This document shows positions 58,701 through 64,000 of a stretch of DNA of 64,000 bases, piece after piece. The stretch covers positions 55,573,819-55,637,818 of the forward strand of contig OU862908.1 of the NCBI GenBank assembly GCA_917880885.1, written 5' to 3'. This DNA comes from Limnephilus marmoratus. Lineage: Eukaryota; Arthropoda; Insecta; Trichoptera; Limnephilidae. Each line of letters starts with the position of its first letter. Positions within the stretch are counted from its first letter, which is position 1. The notes under the pieces are model-generated. The model made no database searches. It was given only the letters and a program-made list of their open reading frames with translations, and had not been told where the DNA came from. The position numbers were made by a program, and so were the translations under genes.

Positions 58701-61700
58701 AGAAGTTAAGTCTGTGATGAATGCCAACCTTCAACCTACGAGAAGCCTACAAGAAATTTTTTTTTCCTCTAAATATTATGTAGAGAAAATGGTACATTCG
58801 GCGACATCTGTCCGAGCAGTTGGGAACTATTACAGAGATCTGCATAAAGACTGGAGCTTTTTTTTTACAGTGAATACCGCACAAGAATCTCAACTGCTCC
58901 CGTCTGGAGCCAGTGAGACTATGGCATCCCCAAATGGGGTATGTTGTGAGGCTGAAGGTAGTGGGGAGGGGAAGGAGGTGGGGAAGAGGAAGGTTGGGAA
59001 GTACCTGGCTATTCAGATCTGGTCACTAAACACGGCTAAAGCCATTTTCAAGCAACGTTTCAATTCTGAATGGTGGTCTTACACCAGGGCGATAAATAAA
59101 AGTTATGTTAGGAGAAGCTGCAGACAAGAACTTCAATTGAGAAAACCGGACTCTCGAGTACGAACATTCTACACTGGTAAGGTAAGGTTTTCTTTCTAGA
59201 AATGATGTAATTTATTAACTGTTGTTTATGTTATCGATGTAGCACCGGTGATAGGAAGAATTAAATAAACAAACTAAATTCCTACGGAAATCAAATAGAC
59301 ACAAAGTTTAGGGTGAGGCTAGTTTATCAAACTCGGTAAAAGATAATAAAATAATAATAATTAATAAATCGGAAAATTCTCACCCTTTCTCTAAAAGAAT
59401 CTAGGGGTTACCACACGTAATACATTATCTTCTCTACATATGTGTGCATACTAATATGCAGACAGATGTAAATTCTAAAAAAAAAAAGTACACAACGAAG
59501 AATATAGAAATAATATGAACAAAAATCTTAAATCTTGTTTACTGTGAGAAAATCGCAGGGATTTGAGAAGATAGGGTAGGTTTAGCTAGATTATAAAGTA
59601 TAGGGGTTTAGAAATCACGAGCCTGAGGTAGAAACAAACCGGAAGGAGGGTTGAGTCAGGCCATCATACCTAGTGGTGTGATTAGTAGGACATAAGGGTA
59701 GAATTATGAGCGTGGCTACGAGACAGGAGCTACGAGATTTGAACTACGAGGTTGAAGCTTAGAAAAGTAAATCAGCTAGGTAGGGTTCATCACAATTGGT
59801 GTCAAAATCCAGGAGTGTCGGACCATTACAAGTCGGATGCCGGAAAAATTCTTCACATGGCTGCAGTCATAGATTTTTTAAAGGTTTTGGAAAGAGACAT
59901 TTTTCTTGCAGCCGAATTAAATAATGGGCTGCAGTTTTTCTCTTTTGTCTGCTGAATTGGAAAAATTCCAACAAATTTGATTTTAGTGTTAATCAATCAA
60001 ACAAAAACAAAAATGTTGTTGAAGTAAAACTTCTTTACGCACGCTTGGCTTGGGGAGTAAGCTGGTAAATGCGTGACGAGAGCGTTACGAAAGGTCAGAT
60101 CGGGCGAGGCGAATGGTCGGGCGAGGCGAACGGAAGTTGAGAGGGAGATATAAGTTAGTGAAATTTTACTTCAGTCGTGTGGTCTAAAGCACACTCGTAT
60201 TTTTTTTTACAAAGTTAATGACTTTAAATTTGTATTTATCATCTCTTTAGTCCCTCCGTAATTTACCAAAATAACCTACCCCAAGGAATTCATCCCCGTC
60301 ACACGGGGTGACAATGCGATCTCTGCATCCCTGTCGGCCAAACGAAGAAGTTCCTTGTCCGTAGTTCCCATATCCTGAATACCTCCACAGTTCGGGGATG
60401 TCACCGTTCTGGGTAGCACTCAAGAACTGCGTGTAAGGGTTCCAAAAGTTGGCTGGACTCTGAAAACAATATGTATCTCTTCTTAAAGATTTAACAAAGT
60501 CAAAAAGTATAAAAAAACTGGAAAGAATCGTTAGAACTGTGCGACAATCTAACAAAAGAACCAGGCAATCAAATCCCAAAATCATTTGCATTTTTAAGCC
60601 ATTTACTAGTCCGAATCAATGTTGTGAGGGGAAAGATAAAAAAAAAATAAAAGTGGTAATTCTGGTTATAAAAGTTGGTTTAAACCAATTCAAGCAACGC
60701 ACGTCTCAAATAGTATCAACGGTAGCCTCTTTTCAGGACGAGTAATTTTATACGTGTATGATTATAAATATTCTTACCACTTTGTCTTCATCAGATCTCG
60801 TTGCTACTGGTCCGTCTCCCGATCCCGTCACCTCTGCAGTATTTTCCAACGGCTCTCCAACCATTTGTGCTATTTAAAAATAATTAAATTTATTGAAATC
60901 TTTAGCAGAATCAAGAAAAAATTCATAAAATCATGTGTAAACTGGGTATACCATCTTGAGTTTCGCTAATATCTTGGTCGACGGGTTCATTTATGGATTC
61001 AGAACCGGGTCCACCAAATTGTCCTGGCATTATAAAAGAGCCAGGTCCATTTCCAAATGAACCAGGTCCAGTTCCAAATGAACCAGGTCCATTTGCAAAC
61101 ATTCCAGTACCGCCATAGCCTGTAAAACAAATTAAAATTACTTTTTTTTTACAAATATCAACGTAGTATAATATCAAAGTAAATCTTTTTTGCAGTAAAT
61201 ATTGCCTACTGCCACAATAACTCCAATATTTTAATCGGTTCCATGCCAACTCAGAATCAAATCAACTCAACACCTCTTTGAAAAGTCAATAATTTTAAAA
61301 TGCCGTTAACCCTATCCTAACGTAACCTATTTAACCAATTTTTTATCATCACTCTTAATGACCTTTCTGAGGTGGTTCTGAGTTGGTTTCATTCTGAGTT
61401 GGCCGGTCACCATTTTAATCATATCTTGAGATGGTACAACCGATGACGGCGAAGCTTATAGCTTCGAAATATAGTATATTATTAATTCTGGCTGCATTTT
61501 TAAAGATTTTTCTGATATTATCGATAGTAAAAACTATGATAATAAAAATGGCACAAAAATAGGAGGGCAAGAAAACGAAGAAGAAACATAAAACGAAGAA
61601 ACAAAGGAAGAGAAAATAGAACCCGATGATGGAGAAAATAGAACCAGGGTTTATGGGTGAGGTTTGTCTAGGTCTAGGAGGCGGATGACCAGGAAACATG

Positions 61701-62254
61701 AACCCCAGATACCTACCTACTCCCTTTTCCTTCCCAGAACTCTCCCCTTCTTCCTTTCCTTAAAAAAACCTCAACACAGCATCCCCAAAGATAACATAGG
61801 CCCTGTAGAACTATCTTGAAATTGTTGAGGAAATTATTTTCCTCGGAGCCTCCTGTATGGAGCTCATGTAAAAAAAAAATAAGAAAAGGTAAACGATTAA
61901 AATAATTCTTCATAATCCCTACAGATAAATTAAAAATCCCAAATTATACTTTTAATAAATTGTGAAATTATTAACTCAGATACAGATGAACCTTATTGGG
62001 GTTAATAATTATGTGCTAAATACTGTATTTTAATTATAAAGAAACAAAAAATAAATAAAATAAAATAGATAAATTAATATTACCCATGGCATACTGGTTC
62101 CCTTGCACCAGACTTGGTCCTATCCTGAAGCTCTCCTCATCACAGGGTTCATAGGCTATGGAGCACATGCCCTTGTTCTGCCTCACACAGGCCTTGTAGT
62201 TCTGGTTCGCGAGGTGACGTCCATTCTCCGCAAAGTTGAAGCTCTCAACAATCC
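52501..62254 (-). CDS. CUB-like secreted protein gene, five 3' exons (partial)
   Basis: I assembled this from five minus-strand exons: 62,254-62,084 (phase 1 in, 1 out), 61,119-60,952 (1/1), 60,869-60,778 (1/0), 60,459-60,280 (0/0) and 52,737-52,501 (stop). All junctions have AG acceptors and GT donors, and phases match. The product has NFAENGRHLANQNYKACVRQ and GMCSIAYEPC, as in arthropod CUB proteins. A Gly/Pro/Ser repeat linker follows, then GCRDRIVTPC..EFLG joined to TTSYSPGSCDPYHCGPSLC, and it ends PFFVAIKF....MCLKYEQVPCT. Paired cysteines suggest an extracellular protein. The signal peptide and N-terminal part lie upstream, outside the window or unidentified. Naming is by family resemblance; gene structure is the stronger claim. 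Confidence 0.7.
53152..53748 (+). mobile_element. Helitron-like non-autonomous element, G-rich subterminal tract
   Basis: It starts TCTTATATATAAAAATGAAT after an A and ends GAAAAAGCTAG before a T. It carries the phrase GCTGAACCGATTTCGC. Between 53,585 and 53,700 is a run of GGGGA/GGGGGAG units that could form G-quadruplexes. It lies within the long last intron of the CUB-like gene. Confidence 0.55.
53749..54259. other. Intronic stretch, nothing recognised
   Basis: No repeat or exon is evident; the + frame 53,933-54,193 has no known motif. Confidence 0.4.
54260..54385 (-). mobile_element. SINE 3' fragment
   Basis: A T10 run (poly(A) on the minus strand) is followed by AGAGTCCCAACTGCTCCAGT, TCCCAATTGGGGTATGCCG and GGCTGAAGGTAATGGGG, matching the 3' part of the SINE family. 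It is truncated. Confidence 0.55.
54451..56435 (-). mobile_element. 5'-truncated LINE with intact reverse transcriptase frame
   Basis: It ends in a (TAAA)n tail (TTTA repeats on + at 54,451-54,475). Coding starts inside the reverse transcriptase linker at about 56,428, so the endonuclease is lost. It lies in the last intron of the CUB-like gene, in the same orientation as the gene. It is a different family from the other LINEs here. Confidence 0.75.
54818..56428 (-). CDS. LINE reverse transcriptase, truncated polyprotein
   Basis: This 536-codon frame is uninterrupted. It has AGCDDIPSYFI, PIHKNGEKNNVKNYRPIS, motif A YTDFAKAFDKINQ (near residue 175), motif B GIQQGSHLGPLFF (near 235) and motif C LFADDAKLYK (near 265). 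The thumb block IRDLGITLDSKLQYN and a C-terminal RSHLEFASVVWSP block follow, ending TEYKRSIKRVFL. The usual GIPQG is GIQQG here, a possible weakening change. The endonuclease is missing, so it cannot retrotranspose on its own. It resembles the Jockey/BS-type group by motif style; the clade is not proven. Confidence 0.82.
   Translation of the reverse strand: MEYFQSVYINDNNLPTLDIPENTNNINITTVKFSREIVLKEIKALDINTSAGCDDIPSYFIVNCAETLAKPLCIIYNKSMNEGTVPEIWKRAYVTPIHKNGEKNNVKNYRPISKLTIFSKLMEKIVYKYISPQLNHIITTKQHGFTKGRNVESNLVLLTEFIVDHMDNRTQVDIIYTDFAKAFDKINQKLLLRKLWSLGIRGNLFRWVTSYILKRSQAVAIQGFESDFSEISSGIQQGSHLGPLFFILYINDLVNVVKYSEIELFADDAKLYKPIKSLNDCVNLQHDLNNIFTYCQHNQLFLNVSKCHHITFSRNKNKTLFNYSINNNNIATVSDIRDLGITLDSKLQYNLHIQQIINKASKMLGFIIRNTKLFNSINIIKQLYFAYVRSHLEFASVVWSPFYKIHINKIEAIQNKFLKYLCYKSFVRFNNYAEAASHFKIDSLSVRRHHVDALFLYKVVNNNIQCPELLNKIQFNVPARSTRSSVLFRVDQCKTNYKQNSCLNRLCNSYNSVFSNVDIFNCKLTEYKRSIKRVFL
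56436..58857. other. Intronic stretch with one GC-rich patch
   Basis: This is mostly AT-rich. Around 57,488-57,610 GC content jumps (CGGGCGGGTGCGGCGAGGGC), with a minus frame of about 40 codons (GLQPGFPLPNPHYDAPSVTF...). It might be an unplaced small exon or a relic of a GC-rich gene; no AG/GT pair was convincing. Confidence 0.35.
58858..59096 (-). mobile_element. SINE, truncated minus copy
   Basis: It starts with a T9 run then ACAGTGAATACCGCACAAGA and has the full body to ACACCAGGGCGATA, where it stops. The tRNA-like head is missing. It is nearly identical to the 34,622 copy over the shared part, so it is young. Confidence 0.7.
59097..60279. other. Intronic stretch; possible LTR remnant
   Basis: At about 59,790 the sequence CACAATTGGTGTCAAAATCC resembles an LTR end plus a TGGTGTCA primer-binding site, followed by a short open frame to 59,955. 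No matching second LTR was seen. The GC-richer part at 60,080-60,140 (GGTCAGATCGGGCGAGGCGA with a partial repeat) is unexplained. Confidence 0.3.
60280..60459 (-). CDS. CUB-like gene, exon with C-x-DRI motif
   Basis: The acceptor TTTTCAG lies above 60,459 and the donor GGG/GTAGGT is at 60,280; it is 60 codons, phase 0 at both ends. It encodes SPANFWNPYTQFLSATQNGD, then IPELWRYSGYGNYGQG, and FGRQGCRDRIVTPCDGDEFL. The CxDRI..PC core is the middle strand region of the CUB-like fold in this family. It joins in frame to the exon at 52,737. Confidence 0.75.
60778..60869 (-). CDS. CUB-like gene, short linker exon
   Basis: The acceptor TTTAAATAG lies above 60,869 and the donor GTG/GTAAGAA is at 60,778; it is 92 bases, phase 1 in and 0 out. 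It encodes AQMVGEPLENTAEVTGSGDG and PVATRSDEDKV, an acidic, low-complexity linker. It is supported by exact phase fit to both neighbours. Confidence 0.7.
60952..61119 (-). CDS. CUB-like gene, Gly-Pro-Ser repeat exon
   Basis: The acceptor TGTTTTACAG lies above 61,119 and the donor GATG/GTATAC is at 60,952; it is 168 bases, phase 1 both sides. It encodes three tandem copies of a 7-residue unit, GPGSFGT / GPGSFGN / GPGSFIM, then PGQFGGPGSESINEPVDQDI. The 21-bp DNA unit is visible as a tandem repeat, so copy number may vary between alleles. Confidence 0.75.
61700..61885 (+). repeat. LINE 3' UTR fragment (family X), + copy
   Basis: TTAAAAAAACCTCAACACAG, GGAAATTATTTTCCTCGGAG and CCTCCTGTATGGAGCTCATG, ending in A10, match inverted sequence at 21,655-21,760. 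It lies in the intron between the two upstream CUB-like exons. Confidence 0.55.
62084..62254 (-). CDS. CUB-like gene, most upstream exon found
   Basis: The acceptor CGTTTTCCAG lies above 62,254 and the donor ATGG/GTAATA is at 62,084; it is 171 bases, phase 1 both sides. It encodes IVESFNFAENGRHLANQNYK, ACVRQNKGMCSIAYEPCDEE and SFRIGPSLVQGNQYAMG. The SFNF...L.NQNY..C.R...GMCSI.Y.PC pattern is the arthropod CUB signature. The preceding exon must supply one base in phase 1; a good donor at 62,513 (CAAG/GTAAGT) does not fit because a stop lies just upstream in that frame. Confidence 0.75.
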
Positions 62255-64000
62255 CTGGAAAACGTGTTTCAGTCGGAATAAATACAGCTGCAAAACTAGT
62301 CATAAAACTAGAACGGGCGCTGCTGGGCAGAACATGTAGCAAAGTGGATGGTAACCGTACACTAATGAGACGTCTTCTCTGCAATAAGCTTGCGGAAACG
62401 AGGAGTAGATATTGGGAAGTTTTAGGATTTAGGCGACTGGACGGAGCGAAGAAAAACACAAAATATCCTAAGACCCCACATTCCAAATTTCTACCGATAT
62501 ACAGCACACTTACCTTGAACACTTTAATATTTTAAGCACTTTAAAAAAATATTGTTATTTTTATGTTTTCGTGTTATTTTTTTAAGATAATCTCTTTTGA
62601 CGCAAAGTTGGAAGAGTAATAAAACATAACAAATTATATGTACGAAAAAATTCAGATTGTTTCTTTAAATGCTGTTTTAGTAAAATATTTTTACCATTAT
62701 CGTTTTTTAAGATAGGCGTGTTCCCTCTATCATTCATATCTACATATTTCCCTTTCTAACCATCTTCAGAAATCTTCTTCTTCGTTTTGAACACTTATAA
62801 CGGAATGGAGACAGGAGGAAACCGGCAGGAACTCAGGTAGCCAGGGTTCAGTTTTAGCATCGATGATGTTGAATATTAATTCATGATAAAAATCATTCAT
62901 ACCCTTAAACAACACGCTTTTAGCAAACCCTCTTTGCAATTAGATTGTTTTTTTAAGTTCCTTCCCATAAATTAAAAACCTGCGTTCTTTTCAAACACAG
63001 TGGGTTAATTGCATAGTGTGGTGAGATAGATATTTTAGCGTGTTTGTAAATATGAGATGTTTGTAATTACGATGAGTTTACAGTGTACAGTACACAACAG
63101 CAACTACGGTTCGTTTGTTTCAAACAACATTTCCGTGAATATTCTCTTCCTCTCCTGTTTATTATTTTCCTCGCATAGAACTAATTATTAAAACATTTCC
63201 CCAGCATAATACAAAACTGTTATTCCCCACCAATATAAAACTGTTATCGAACCCACTGTTTTTCTCTACAGGATGGTGTTTTGCTTTTCGTTCATTGTTT
63301 TTATTTTAATTAAAATCGATTTTAAATCAGAATACATTAAAACATTGATGAAAAAACAAAAATCAAGAAAGTACATGCCCTAACTCTTGAATAAATTACT
63401 TAAGTTATTTGTAATATAAGAGATGGGAGGATCATAAAACTCCTTGAAAAAGAAGACAAAATCTTTGATTTTGTCGGGGAACTTGCGCAAAAAAAACATT
63501 TGATAAAAACTTTTAATGAAAGTGGTTGCTTTCCAACTTCTAAAACTCCAGCGAACCGTCAGAAACACGTGTGCCAGAAATGAGCTTTTGAGGTTTGTGC
63601 ACGTACAAAGTTCACCTATAATCGTATTACGTCTAATAGGTCTCGCGTTAGATGCTGAAGTGTTTGCATACTTTTGTAGCTGTGCTTGTGAACTCGCCTG
63701 TTTGTGGAATTAATGTGTCACCTAGGTCGCATACAGCCAATAGTGAGGTGGCGACCTTCAAACTCCATCTCTTCCTACCTCAAAAACTATTTTATTCGTA
63801 TTGAAGGCACTCAGTCCAATAAATTAGATTTGCGGATTAGCACTATTATAAAGGGAAGATTAACGAAAGAATTCTCTTCGAAAAAATCTTCGTGGTTGCG
63901 CAGCTCAGGACTTCGTTTCCTGTTTATAACTTTTTTTTCTTCTTGCTACATAGCAATCTCGATGAGTTAGAAAACTCATTTAGGGACTTGATTAATTTCC
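62255..64000. other. Stretch upstream of the last exon found; no further exon placed
   Basis: It is moderately GC-rich to about 62,515, then AT-rich. Open frames at 62,236-62,535 (+) and 63,704-63,970 (+) show no recognised domain. Earlier exons of the CUB-like gene are probably beyond the window. Confidence 0.35.

Noticed and set aside
62513..62535. Good donor CAAG/GTAAGT as the upstream exon of the CUB-like gene
   Set aside because: In the phase required by the exon at 62,254, a TAA occurs only a few codons before the donor, so no coding exon fits.
1..64000. CRISPR array, operon or bacterial defence system
   Set aside because: Tandem repeats here lack unique spacers, genes have introns, and all recognisable enzymes belong to eukaryotic transposons.

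Overview
The window is eukaryotic nuclear DNA, most likely from an arthropod and probably an insect. It is AT-rich, its exons are bounded by GT-AG introns, and it is crowded with insect-type transposons. One host gene resembles the CUB-domain proteins common in arthropods. I cannot name the order or species from sequence alone. No bacterial-style genes, rRNA genes or stand-alone tRNA genes were seen.

Host genes are few. (1) At the left end, a GC-rich exon (about 1,038-1,092) and a clear 3'-terminal exon (5,602-6,008) lie on the + strand. Both enter in phase 1 and both end in a stop, which suggests alternative last exons of one gene that begins outside the window. (2) On the right, a minus-strand gene is assembled from five exons (62,254-62,084; 61,119-60,952; 60,869-60,778; 60,459-60,280; 52,737-52,501). 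Splice sites and phases agree at every junction, and it reads as the C-terminal part of a secreted CUB-like protein. Its last intron (about 7.5 kb) holds a LINE, a Helitron and SINE copies. The gene's 5' end is not in the window or was not found.

Everything else recognisable is mobile DNA. From left to right: a foldback (434-538), a decayed Tc1/mariner (4,036-5,240), a large hairpin (6,925-7,092), a Penelope-like 3' end (9,088-9,530), a frameshifted LINE with endonuclease and reverse transcriptase (10,428-13,700), several LINE 3' ends, a tRNA-derived SINE family in seven or more copies, hAT-type elements, and non-autonomous Helitrons including one nested in another copy of its own family (17,661-18,271). 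A Ty3/gypsy retrotransposon with an open 1,431-codon gag-pol frame and identical LTRs sits at 28,894-33,915. A TTAA-flanked repeat (37,621-40,095) is split by a LINE, and an unsplit paralogue lies at 48,562-49,283. An hAT derivative with a perfect 8-bp target duplication is at 42,934-44,408. A 29-bp minisatellite field with a LINE inside it covers 49,608-52,480.

No new multi-gene system is evident. The most informative observations are a 3' hairpin shared by three LINE tails with apparent compensatory base changes, the young LTR element, the nested Helitron, and the reconstructed five-exon gene. All assignments are by eye; no database search was run.
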